A stretch of 64,000 nt of DNA from Catenaria anguillulae PL171 (lineage: Eukaryota > Blastocladiomycota > Blastocladiomycetes > Blastocladiales > Catenariaceae), in assembly GCA_002102555.1 (NCBI GenBank), contig MCFL01000048.1, positions 1 to 64,000 on the forward strand, read 5' to 3'. Below are positions 10,456 to 21,298 of this stretch, piece after piece. Within the stretch, counting starts at the first letter, position 1, and every line of letters starts with the position of its first letter. Both the position numbers and the translations under genes were made by a program. The notes beneath the pieces were generated by a model. It was not told the DNA's origin. It searched no databases and saw only the letters and a list, made by a program, of their open reading frames with translations.

Positions 10456-12260
10456 ATGCCCGTGTACAACCCGCTCCTTCGCCCGCATATCCTCAAGCCA
10501 GCGGCCGATGCTGCCATTGCCATCCACCGTGGCCGGTCCAAGCACAAACATCGGCGTGTTGGCTTTCGCTCGTCCCGGCGCATGCGCTTGCTTACGCTCT
10601 TGATTGTCGGGCTCCTGTTATCGGGCACTGTGATTGAACAGGTCGAGGCATGGCGCTTCTTCCGGCGAATTGGGAGCTTTTTCAAGCGTGCTGCATCCAA
10701 GGTTTTCAATGTCGTGACAAAGATTCCCATCATCGGGGACAAGGTCAAGGCCGTGGTAAATGTTGTTCGCAGTGTGGTCAAGGGCGACATCAAAGGCGCG
10801 CTTGTCGGGGCCGTGACAAACTTTGGTCCGCTCGCCAAGATCCGGTCCATTGCCAACGTCGTATCCAAGATTCCAGGTGTCGGGTCAAGGCTGGCGAGTG
10901 TGACGGGCGCTCTCAATGTATGCGCATCCCATTGCGTTTCAATTCGATGTGGCCTTTGGTTCCCATGAATACTCACTAAGACGCACCATTGGTGTCTTTT
11001 TTCCTCTTCTTAGTCAGTGTCTCGACTCGATTTCAAGGGCGGCATAAAGCACGCCAAGGGCATCGGTGGCGACTTGAAGAGCATTGGTCGAGCCAAGATT
11101 GCGGTCCTCCGTCCAATTGGCGGCATTGTCAAGTCGGTTGCTCGCGGTGATGTCCGCGGGGCAATTGGTGGTGTCAAGCAGATGGCGACAGGCGTGATTG
11201 GCGGCCTCGTTCCACAAATGCCCGCATCCCCCGTCCCTGAGGCCGAAGTCGAGGCTCCTGAGCCTGCCCCCGCAGCGAGCATCCAAGAAGCCCCCCCGGT
11301 TGGGGAGACGGCGGAGGAGCAGGTTGCTCCTGCGCCTGCTTCTGCGCCCCCGGAGAAGCGGCAGTCGATCACAAGGAGTCCGCAAGCGGCCATGCCATTC
11401 TTCAGCAATCTTCGGCGCCGGTGCATATGTCGAGTTTCCAGCAGCAATCTCAATCCAGCTTGTACGCAAGTCCAGTGGCTGCCCCTGGTGGTTATAGCGC
11501 CGTTCCCACTGGTGGGCCACAGCAACCCAGCCCACACAACGTGCAGCAGCTGTATTACCAGTCATTGCCTTATCAGCCTGCCGTGGTGGCAAATGTTCCT
11601 GGCGCCATGCCGGTCCCATTCTTCGGCGGCCAGCAGCAACAACAGGCATCACAGTTCAATAACTATGGCCAACAGCAGCAACATTCAGCATATGTCAACC
11701 AGTTTGGTCAACTTGTTCCGATTCAGCCGCAAGCGGCCGCATTGCCACCGAACCAACACGGCCAGCAGCAGATGTATACACCAATGATGGCCAACGGCTT
11801 TGCATATCAACCCAACCAAAACGGATACAATCCTTCTGTCTTCTCGTATCCAACCGCTGGAGCCTCGCCTGTTGCCGTCGCTCCCGGCCAATGCTACTGT
11901 CCCTGCTCGCCCGTGGCGGCAACGTCCGCAGGTACCCGATCTGTGGTTCCTACTGATCCCACTTCGTGTGGCTGTGGCGATTCGCGTTCATGGATGACGC
12001 CGCACGACGAGGATGAATACTTCGCAGGCGACCAAGAATACATTGACGAGATTTCAGTTGCGGACGGCGGACGGATTCCCATGCGCGTACTGCAAGTCAT
12101 TCGCGCGATTCAAGCAGGAAGGATTGGGCAGTACATCAAGAACGATGTGGTGGAAGATGGCCGTCGGCGGCAGCCCAAGCAGAAGACAAGGATCGTTCGG
12201 CGTGTGCGGATCGGGAAGAATGGTACGGGCATTGCCGGCCGCGGTGAGAGGAGGAGATAA
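10456..12260 (+). CDS. cluster paralogue C: cationic amphipathic repeat protein with Cys motif
   Basis: Two exons, 10456-10917 and 11014-12260, with a 96-nt phase-0 intron; about 569 residues after restoring one missing base near 11398-11404. The N-terminus is long and basic (MPVYNPLL start) before a hydrophobic segment LLTLLIVGLLLSG ending VEAWRFFRR. This may be a cleaved signal or a signal anchor. Cationic amphipathic helices follow (SFFKRAASKVFNVVTKIP), then a unit with KGDIKGAL, repeated after the intron as RGDVRGAI. Next are a Pro/Ala/Glu stretch, a Gln-rich region, GQCYCPC, TSCGCGDSRSWM, an acidic patch, PMRVLQVIRAIQAGRIGQ and a basic tail. It is very similar to D, especially at the C-terminus. 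Confidence 0.83.
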
Positions 12261-13341
12261 GCGTAGTGCGAGCTTGCAAGTATTATACTTTGGAGACAAT
12301 CGCAGAAAGTCAAACGATGCTTTCGGGAGCAGTCGCGCTTCTCGCATGGTCACCCGTCTGGCGGTGATGTATTTCTCCCATTGGCGAAATGATGTCCTTG
12401 CTGGTCTTTTTGAGGCTCTACATTGCAGCATCGTATTCTGGTTTTTTGTATAGCCGAGTTTATGAACACGGCTGATTACCTTTGTTTTTGCTATCCTGAT
12501 GGAGAGCAACAAGTGGAGCAGTCTTTATGTATCAGAGGGGTCCTGCTAGTACCTCTGGTCAGAAACACTATTGCGGCAAAGTCAATGAGAAAATGTCTCT
12601 ACTCCTGGAATTGATCCGAGCCGAGACAGTCGAGGCACAAACGCTTGATGTAAAGGGCAAGGCGATGTTTGCAGCAACTGAGGACCCTGCAGGATCCACA
12701 AGTGATAAGATACTCGTGGATGCAAACGGATGTATGCATGCATTACACCACATCAGCTCTCGGCAATTCTTTTGTCATATGTGCATTCGACGAAGTAAAT
12801 GACTTTCCCCCCGGTTTGAGCTCGGCGACCAACGATTCCATTGTCATGGAAGCCTGTCTCGCTTTTACAGCCCTTACGGCGCCATTCTTTATGGCAGTCG
12901 ACATTCTTTTCTTCATCCCAGCCGCTTGAATACCAACGTCGGCTTGCCCGATTCGAGTGGCGACTTACATACGAGTTCCAAACAATGATCCACTGGCATC
13001 CTGTCCCATGTCACATCATCTGCGTCAACTTGAAGGGAAAACTGCTGGACCAGCTGTGTTCCAGCGCTGAGTTTCAAATACATCTGATGAGCTGGCCATG
13101 ATCAATCGTCGCACAATCCAGTCACGCGTTTCCCAACACCTCGCGAGCATTGGAGCAAAGAGAAGGAGCTATGGACGGTCACTCCGCCAGCAGGCCTGTC
13201 GGTCGGCACCCCTGTTTGGGATCAAGGTGTCCGTCCACCACCGCAAACGCATCCCACATGCGATTTCCCATCAAAGCTCTCGGCTCGTCAACACGAAACG
13301 TATCCGGCTCAAACCCATACGAAGCGTCGCCCAGTTTCATC
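12261..13341 (+). other. intergenic, C to D
   Basis: A 1.1-kb spacer. Short open frames exist on both strands, but none has a homologue I recognise, plausible splice structure or biased codon use. No inverted or tandem repeat was found. It presumably carries the D promoter. Confidence 0.45.
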
Positions 13342-15039
13342 ATGCCCGTGTACAACCCGCTCCTTCGCCGTCAGATCCTCCAGCCCTCGGCCAGTGCCGC
13401 GATCGTCATCCATCGCGGAAAGTCCAAGCACGCGCGACGCGTCGGCTTTCGCACGTCCAAGCGCATGCGTTTTCTCACGCTGTTGATTGTCGGTCTTCTG
13501 CTATCGGGCACTGTGATTGATCAGGTCGAGGCATTTCGCTTCTTCCGCCGCATTGGCGGCTTTTTCAGGCGTGCCGCGACCAGGGTTTTTCGGGTCGTGA
13601 CGAGGATCCCTGTTATCGGCAACAAGGTCCAAGCTGTGGCTAATGTCGTGCGTAGCGTGGCCCGGGGTGACATCAAGGGCGCATTGGTTGGAGCGGCGAC
13701 CAACTTGGGTCCGCTGGCCAAGATTCGGTCGATTGCTAATGTGGTGTCCAAGATTCCGGGCGTGGGATCAAAGCTTGGAAGTGTCACTGGCGCTCTCAAT
13801 GTGCGTGTCTGTTCCTCTTCGCTGTTGAATCTCACAAGATCACTGAGTGACTCGCTGCTCCCATGACCACACCAACAGTCATTCTCACGCCTCGATATCA
13901 AGGGTGGTATTAAACACGCCAAGGGCATCGGCGGCGACTTGAAAAACATTGCCCGTTCGAAGATCGCGGTGCTCCGTCCAATTGGCGGCATTGTCAAGTC
14001 TGTTGCTCGTGGCGATATTGGCGGCGCGCTGGGCAGCGTCACACAGATGGCAAGTGGCGTTGTTGGCGGCCTCATCCCACAAATGGCTCCACAGCCCGAG
14101 GCCGAAGCTGAGGAGCCGCCTGAGCCCCTACCAGCTCCAGCAGCAAGTGTCGAAGCCGGGCCGCCTGCGGGCGAGCTGGCACAAGCGCAAGCTGCTCCCG
14201 CACCTGTGTCAGCGCCTGTAAGGAACCAGCAGCCGGTCACCAGGGCATCACAGGCCATCACACAAGTTCGCACACAGCCAGCACAAGCCTTGCCAAGCTA
14301 CTCGCAACAGCCAGCGATTGGTGCAAATGCGAATCCAGCTACCGCTCCTGGCGCATTTGGCGGCCCATTTGCTGCTGCGCAGCAACCTGGCTTTCCTAGC
14401 AGCTTTTCAAGTCCGGTTAACACGCCGCAGCCCCTTGTTTACGGATCCGCGACGGTGCAGAACATTCCCGGTGCCATGCCCGTTCCGTTCTCTGGTGGTC
14501 AGCAACTTCAAGCAATGCCGTTCAACGGTTTTTCGCAAGCTCATCTTCAGCAGCAGCAAGTGGCATTTGCATCGATGATGGGCAATGGATTTCAATTCCA
14601 ACCGAACCCGAACGTTTACGGCCTCTCTGCTTTCACATACCCAACCATGGGGGCTTCCGCCGTACCCATCATTCCGGGCCAATGCTACTGCCCCTGTGCC
14701 TCCATGGCAGCCCAATCCGTGGTTCCTCCTCCTCCTACTTCATGTGGCTGTGGCGATTCGCGTTCATGGATGACACCACACGACGAGGACGAGTATTTTG
14801 CTGGTGACCAAGAATACATTGACGAGATATCGGTTGCGGACGGCGGACGGATTCCCATGCGCGTACTGCAAGTCATTCGCGCGATTCAAGCAGGAAGGAT
14901 TGGGCAGTACGTCAACAACAATGTGGTGGAGGACGGCGGCCGTTGGCAGCCCAAGCAGAGAACAAGGATCGTTCGGCGTGTGCGGATCGGGAAGAATGGT
15001 GCGGGCATTGCGGGCCGCGGTGGGAGGAGGAGACAGTAA
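13342..15039 (+). CDS. cluster paralogue D: cationic amphipathic repeat protein with Cys motif
   Basis: Two intact exons, 13342-13800 and 13879-15039, separated by a 78-nt phase-0 intron after GALN as in C; 539 residues with no frameshift, which makes D the reference for the family. Layout: MPVYNPLL start, basic n-region, hydrophobic LLIVGLLLSGTV ending VEAFRFFRR, amphipathic helices (GGFFRRAATRVFRVVTRIP), SVARGDIKGAL, then after the intron SVARGDIGGALGSV. A Pro/Glu/Ala stretch, a Gln/Pro/Phe-rich low-complexity region, GQCYCPC, TSCGCGDSRSWM, PMRVLQVIRAIQAGRIGQY and a basic Arg/Gly tail follow. A 78-nt stretch near the 3' end is identical to C, including all synonymous sites. Confidence 0.87.
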
Positions 15040-16708
15040 ATGCGGTCAAGATTTGCTCGACTTGCTGTTAGCTGACGAAACAATTGTCATCGAATGGGGT
15101 TTCAAAGGCTGGTCGGATTAACGCTTCGAATGTGGTTTCGCATGGCTCATTTCTCTTTGAGATATCTTGGATATCCGTAACTTACTATTTTGTTTCCCGC
15201 TCTATCAAACACTCGTACATTTTGTGGTTAATAGCATCGTGATCGGGACAGTCAAGTGCCACTATCTGGCATCTGGCTGCTACGTCACTTGCACAAGGCA
15301 CGAGGACATTGAGCGATCGGGTGGAATGAATTAACTAGCATCATGAGTGGATTCGGGCAAAAAGTAGCAAGAGTGGCCAAGGTTAATAATGGACGACACA
15401 AGATGGGCCACTTGATGGATCCGCTGTTGAAAGACCGACACAATGTTTGTAATGAAGAAAAGAAAGGGCTGCGCCTGACTCGCAGGAATTTCCGGGCACC
15501 CTGTCAACGACCAATGTTCCTGACGCCTAAACCTTGCCCTATTTAGATCATACGAATGCTCCCCCGGAGGAGATGTCAAGGTTGCGGTCGGCGGTCGTTG
15601 GATCAAGGGGCAACAGAAAAGAACGTGACGCGGCCGAAGCGTTGTCACTGGTCCCATTGTGGTCCCCCCTGATCCTCGCGCCAGTTGCGAACAGTCCACC
15701 AAGGATTCCCAGATCCCCAAGGCGGCGACTTGACGTAGACAATCGATGAACGTATACTGCCTCGGAGGCGAATGGGCCAGCCAGCCCACGAAGCTAGGCA
15801 CCGATTCGGCAACCGGTACAGACAGAGGTGGTGAACGCCAATTGCTCGGATTCGCCGAAGAGAAAAAGAGACATGACGTGGGAAACCACACGTTGGCAAT
15901 AGTAGTGCCGGTACTTGATTCGCAAGACCGGATGAGTTCCGAGCAGCCCGCATCATCATCATCATCATCGCACCGCGACGGGCTTTTCTCTCGCAAACTC
16001 ACTTTTCTCGTGTTCAGGAAGCGCTACCAGACGCACAGCGCGAAGCAATGCATGCGTTTGGCAATTGGTTGTCGGAGGCGCACCAATGGAAAACAATGGA
16101 GTCAAACATGGACGTGTGGTCGGCGGATCGAGCCAAGAGCAAAACAAAAAGCGATAGTGAGCGAGGATGAGGATGGGTGAGGAAGGATGCAACCAACGAG
16201 CTACATTGAATACGCATGCATTGCTATTCAGCAAAGACTGCTCTACTTTTCAGGAAGGAAGGATGTTTAGCAGGGTGGGTGTACCAGCTACATTTGTAAT
16301 ATCGGTCCATCGAAAGCTTGATCTCTTGTTTGCGACTGTCTGCACCCAGCTCCCATGACCTCTTTTGTTTGCTCTTGCGATGGGTTCTTTTGCGCGAAAA
16401 CAGCCGTGCCGGGGTGAGCAAGAGCCTCAAAACGGATGCTATGTGCTGCGAAAAGCTGCTTGTTTGCAGACGTTTGGGCAACCAGGAATTCAGCGTGGGA
16501 ACAGATTGATGGTCGCAATTGGCGCGCTGTTCGAGAACAAGAACACCGGACCCCTCGTCAGTTGACTCCGGGTCCCATTGAACGCCCATATACGTCCCAC
16601 TCCCAAGCGATTTGCTAATAGAAGTCAAATACATCCCGTCTGAAATACCTCGGCGTAAGTCACGGCACCACCATCAAGCCAATCCACTGCAGCCCGCGTC
16701 CGTCCATC
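15040..16708. other. intergenic, D to E
   Basis: A 1.7-kb gap in the paralogue cluster, the longest without a supported gene there. It holds a small ATC/CAT microsatellite near 15952-15970. The longest open frame (minus strand, about 15331-16002) is low-complexity and unlike its neighbours in codon use. I see no inverted-repeat element and no decayed paralogue. Confidence 0.4.
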
Positions 16709-18020
16709 ATGTCGCCTCAGTATCATTCTTCGGCTCCTGTCCGCCCTCGTGGCTCCATTTCCCGGGTTTCGATCCTCCTGGTCCTCTTTCTCGCGACTCT
16801 GGCTATGGTGCCGCAAGAATCGCACGCGTTCTTTGGCAAAATCGCAAAGATCGCTCGTGTGGCACGTCGAATCCCAGGCGTCGGCGGCAAGATTGGAAGA
16901 ATCACAAGCATGGCGTCGAGGATTCCGGGTGTGGGTGGCAAGATTGGTGCGATCAAGAACGTCGTCGGGGTGCGTCCAGGTTTGACGTTTACCTACTTGA
17001 CACCGTCATCTTGCTGACTCGTAACGTGTGATGGCGGTAGGCAGCGTCCAGGGGCGACATTGGTGGTGCCTTACGCGGCGCAACATCAATGGTTCCAGGT
17101 CCGTTGGGCAAAAAGCTTGGTGCCGTGAGCGGAATCGCAGGTCGCTTCATGGGCGGTGGTGGCGCCGCGTCAAGTGAAGAAGAGCCTCAACCAGAACAAA
17201 GTGGCGGTGGTGGTGAAGCTGCGCCGCAAGCTGCTCCGCCTCAAGCGCGCCCAGCTGCCCAAGCTGCTCCTCGCCAGCAGGCTCCCGCTCCTCCCGCTCC
17301 TCCCGCTCCGCAACAGCAACAGCAAGCGTTTGCTCCCGCTCCTCAAGTGCAGGCATGGGCTGCCTTTGGATTCCCGCAGCAGCAGCAGCAGCCGTTTGGC
17401 GGATTTGCGCCTCAGCAAGCACCCGCATTTGGCGGATTCCCAGGTCAGCAGGTTCCATTCGGGCCATTCCCAGCTGGTCCTCAACAAGCCATGTTTGCCG
17501 GTGCGACCGCTGGATTTGGCGGTGGGTTCCCGTCGTTCCCACAGCAACAGCAATTTGGTTTCCCGCCCAACTTTGGCCAAGTCGCATTCCGCGGCGCTGC
17601 TGGTCCAAATGCATTCTTTAACATGGTTCCGAATGCGCCCATGGTTGGCGGCGGGTGCTTCTGCCCCTGGGTGCCCAGTCCATGCCCGCTCCTCCTCCGC
17701 CGCCCACGCCCTGTGCGCGGCGTCGGCGGTCGCGGTGGAGCCGCCGTGACGACGTGTCCAATGAAGTGGTTGCCGGCGGCCGCGTTCCCGAGCGCGTTTT
17801 GCAAGTGATTCGCTCGATTCAAGCGGGCGAAATTGGCGGTCGCGGTCAAGGTCGTCGTGCGCGCGGTGGAGCTGGCCGTCGCGGAGGTGATGATGATGAG
17901 TCGGCTGGTGGGCGCGGTGGTAGGCGCACGGGCGGCCGCCGTGGTGGCCGCCGTGGTGGCAATGGCGGCGTGCGCGGTGGAGGTCGCCGTGGTGCTGGTC
18001 GTCGTGGGGGTCGCCGGTAA
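16709..18020 (+). CDS. cluster paralogue E: glycine-rich cationic secreted protein
   Basis: Most divergent of the five. Exons 16709-16969 and 17041-18020 flank a 71-nt phase-0 intron; about 413 residues after restoring one G missing from the run at 17669-17671. The signal peptide (ILLVLFLATLAMVPQ, ending SHAFFGK) precedes the repeat RRIPGVGGKIGRITSMASRIPGVGGKIG, shared in kind with the KIPGVGS units of C and D. The second exon opens AASRGDIGGALRG, matching the RGD unit of C and D. A Pro/Ala/Gln/Phe-rich region and GGCFCPWG (a Cys to Trp change in the motif) follow. The end has RVPERVLQVIRSIQAGEIGG and an Arg/Gly-rich tail that resembles RGG repeats. The C-terminal block shows common descent with C and D. 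Confidence 0.8.
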
Positions 18021-18720
18021 GCGCAACAGGACTTGAGTTTGGGCAATGGAACCAAGCAATTGATTGATTGTATGGGACCACGTCGGTTGGCTGATTTTGT
18101 GCGACTGCTGCACGGCATAGATTCACGGCTCAGGAGCCAGGTTATTCAAGACGACACACTCTGATAATATACTCTCCTAGTTTCTGTTCTAATCAACACT
18201 TCCTGTACTTGAGGATGACTGTTGTAGAGCCACTTTCAGAGCAGGCTGGGGAAAATGCGTGTCGGTTTCGATGTAGTGATATGGCCACAAGCTGTCTTTG
18301 TTCTCAGTGCCCAGTCGCGGCTGCTCAAGTCGACGGACGACTTGGAAGGAATCAAGCGTTCTTGTCCAAACGTATACATCAGAGAACAAAAGGAGCGGGT
18401 AGGTAACGCGTCACGTGAACATATGTGAGGCGTGCAAACAATTGACCTCGAACGCGTTCGTTCCATCGCACAGCTCAGCTGTACAATGGAGAGAGAGAGG
18501 ACTCAATTGAGCGAATCGTATCGAGTCACCTGGCACATACACGTGCGTACTGCGCAAGGCATTCGACCCCGATACCCTGCCGTACACACACCCAGTCTGC
18601 AGACCGTTCCCCCAGCATATCGGCACTGTGCCACTATCACCCTTATCCATGCATGCAGCCCGTTTTGTTTGACACCGCACACCCACACCGACAAAATAGC
18701 CCCATCCACGGCGATCGATC
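18021..18720 (+). other. intergenic, E to ZCCHC9-like gene
   Basis: Marks the right edge of the paralogue cluster. No coding potential beyond short random frames and no repeat structure seen. Confidence 0.45.
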
Positions 18721-20025
18721 ATGACACGATACACACTCAACGTCACCCACCGAAACGGCGGCCACGATTCGTCCGAGTTTGTTTCCCGCCCCGTCATGCC
18801 CACCAAGTCGCAACTCGCGGCGGGAACCTTGTCATCCGCAGCTGCGCCAAACTCGACTGGACCGACCAACCATCCGCCATCAGCCCCTAGCGCTGGTTCT
18901 AGCGGTTCCAAGCAATCGCAGCAGCAGCGTCAAGGCGGTGCCGCGGGCCGCAAGTCAAACGCGAGTAAGCAACAAAAGCATCAGCAACAACGTCCACCAA
19001 ACGCTTCATCACCCGCAAAAACGTCGTCAGTTTCCGACTCGGCTGTTGCGTCTGCAGTGTCTTCCCCCGTCTCAGCTTCGCCAGTCCCGCACTCACCGCC
19101 GTCATTGGCGCAAACAGGCGGCGCATCGGCCCCGACTGACAACGCAAGCGCATCTGGGAACGCGGACAAGGGCAAAGGAAAGGGTAAGGGCAAGCAGCAG
19201 CAGCGGAATAATAAGAAGCGGTCAAATCCAGGTATGTTGATACGTTGTTGCCGCGTCCCTCGCCATTGCCGATCGCCGTCCATTCGCTAACATATTCACT
19301 GTTCCATGCTTCCAGACAATGACGACCAGGATGGCGCTTCCAAGCCCAAGCGTCCACGACCCGATCGCAAGCAGGCGAAAAAGGACAAGAAGAAAAAGTC
19401 GCAGGTTTGTTCTTGCACCTCTTTTTTTATATCAGTTCATCCAACTCGGTACTCACACCTCGACACCAACGTCCAGATCTGCTTTTCGTGCCGCCAGCCG
19501 GGCCATTCCATCAAGGAATGCACATCGGTCTCTTCGTCCAACCCGAGCTCACCCACCAAATCCTCGTCCTCTTCATCCACCCCGGACCTCTCCAAAGTGA
19601 AATGCTACCTGTGCGGTGCTTCCAAACACACGCTCAAAGACTGCCCCGCACGCTTCAAGGCGCCACGTGACGAAGCCACGGGCAAGGTGATTCTCCCTTA
19701 CGCACAGTGCTTCCACTGCAACGAGACGGGCCACTTGGCGGGCCAATGCCCAAAGAACGAGCGCGGCATGTACCTCAACGGCGGATGCTGCCACATTTGC
19801 GGATCGGTCCAGCATTTGGCAAAGGATTGCAAGCCAAGCAAGGTCGAGGAGGAGATGGCCACCATGGTGGGCACGGTCACGGCGGATCAGAGTGCCGATG
19901 CAGACGATGTGTTTATTGCGTTGCACAACATGGATCAGGCCAAATCGGCAAAGAAGGCGGTTGCAGCCGCGGCGGCACCTATGGCAGCTGGGAGTAGGAA
20001 GGGCGTCAAGAAGGTTGTGTTTTGA
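18721..20025 (+). CDS. ZCCHC9: CCHC zinc-knuckle protein, ZCCHC9-like
   Basis: Three exons, 18721-19231, 19316-19404 and 19477-20025, all GT-AG, give 382 residues. The first third is disordered (Ser/Pro/Gln/Ala) and ends in Lys-rich tracts (KGKGKGKGK, KQAKKDKKKK). Four CCHC knuckles follow: ICFSCRQPGHSIKEC, CYLCGASKHTLKDC, CFHCNETGHLAGQC and CHICGSVQHLAKDC, with the linker PKNERGMYLNGG typical of ZCCHC9. The C-terminus ends KKVVF, close to the human ending KVVNF. ZCCHC9 proteins are nuclear or nucleolar and thought to bind RNA; the exact role here is inferred from the family. This is one of the few multi-exon genes in the window with no frame problem. Confidence 0.85.
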
Positions 20026-20375
20026 GGCAGTCTGCTTGATCCCCCACCTTCGTCATGTCCAATTCTGTCGCTTATTTCCGTAATTGTTGCTCGCGCTCGT
20101 TCGACGAGAGTCTTGCTTTTCGCTCTTCTGGTTGTGAATTGCCTAACCTACCCTTCTCTTCCTGATCCCCCATTTTACATCTTTTCTGCTGCTGATGTTC
20201 TTCGATTCAGGCGATTTCGCTCGCGCTCAAGTCACACGACTCAAGCAAGGGAGTATCAAGTTGTATAGCATATCCTTGAAGCATTTGCGACCATCAATTT
20301 TTCGGGGGAACGTCATTGCCCAGCCAATTCATCGGCGGCAAATGACGGCTCGCACAACCCACGCACCTTCACTCC
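20026..20375. other. intergenic between convergent genes
   Basis: 3' region shared by the ZCCHC9-like gene and the convergent quinone reductase gene. Pyrimidine-rich in part. No gene or inverted repeat seen. Confidence 0.45.
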
Positions 20376-21172
20376 TTACAAAGCCGGGGCGTTCTTGAGC
20401 TTGGCGGCAAACGTGGCAAAGTTCTTTCCTTGGGTCCTCGCCACCTCCTTCTCCTTGTCGGACGGCTGGCGTGCGCCAGTCGGGCCAGCCACGGTGCCGG
20501 CGCCCCACGCAGATCCGCCCACCACTTCGTCCACGTTGAAAAGGTGAGAGTTGGAGTAGCCATTGGGCACAAACACGAGCCCGTGGTGCGCGATGTAGGG
20601 AAGCAGCGTCAACGCGGTCGACTCTTGGCCGCCCGACTGCGACGCCGTCGAGAAGAAGAAACCGATCGGCTTGCCTGCGAGCGCTTGCGTGCCCCAGAGT
20701 TGGCCAGTCGAGTCGAGGAATGCCTACGTGGGGCAAAACACGCATATGTGATCAGTCAAATGCCTGCCGAATGAAAAATCAACAAAAAAATACCAAAACA
20801 CCTTTAATTGCGCGGGAACGATGCCGAAGCGTGTGGGGAAGCCCAGAAGGATTCCGTCAGCCTCCTTGAGCGTCTCGGGCGTCGCAAGCGGGAAATCGGC
20901 CGCGGGCGGCGCGTGCATCTTCTCGAGCACCTCCTTGGGCAAGGTTTCAGCAACACGGTAGATGGTGGCCTCGGCGTGCGACGTCGACTCGATGCCGGCC
21001 TTGAGTTCCTTGGCCAGCGTCAAGACGTGGCCGTAGGTCGAGTAGTAAATGATGGCAATCTGTGCGATCGGGGCAAGACGCAGGACGGAGTAAGCATCAA
21101 GTGTGATCGCTTGCGGATATTGTATGCATGTTGTGGTACACGGCCAACGCTTACCTTGGCCTTGGCAGTCAT
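20376..21172 (-). CDS. WrbA-type NAD(P)H:quinone oxidoreductase (flavodoxin-like)
   Basis: Exons on the minus strand are 21172-21155, 21059-20802 and 20723-20376, with phase-0 introns of 95 and 78 nt; 207 residues, the usual WrbA length. WrbA-type enzymes bind FMN and reduce quinones by two electrons, limiting redox cycling. Recognisable parts are the FMN phosphate-binding start IAIIYYSTYGHV, LLGFPTRFGIVPAQLK, the conserved GKPIGFFFSTASQSGGQE and PYIAHHGLVFVPNGYS. The first exon encodes only six residues (MTAKAK), and the start is fixed by the splice frame. A canonical TATA box lies 119-126 bp upstream. Confidence 0.88.
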
Positions 21173-21290
21173 GGTGAAATGAACTTTTGGTTGTGGTGTT
21201 GAAGCGCGAGCGAAGGTGTGCAAGGAGAGAGGATGAACTCGATACGTGTCGACTCAAGTAAGGAGGACGACGTGCAGGGGTTGCCGCCCG

Positions 21291-21298
21291 CTTTTATA
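21291..21298 (-). promoter_or_regulatory. TATA box of the quinone reductase gene
   Basis: The minus strand reads TATAAAAG, a perfect TATA consensus, 119-126 bp before the ATG at 21172. That position would give a 5' UTR of roughly 90 nt. It suggests a strongly or inducibly transcribed gene. Confidence 0.55.

Noticed and set aside
15331-16002. 223-codon open frame on the minus strand between paralogues D and E
   Set aside because: Composition and codon use are unlike the neighbours, it contains no recognisable motif, and its length is reachable by chance in GC-rich DNA.
17170-18126. 318-codon minus-strand frame antisense to paralogue E
   Set aside because: Shadow of the repeat-rich plus strand with no independent support.
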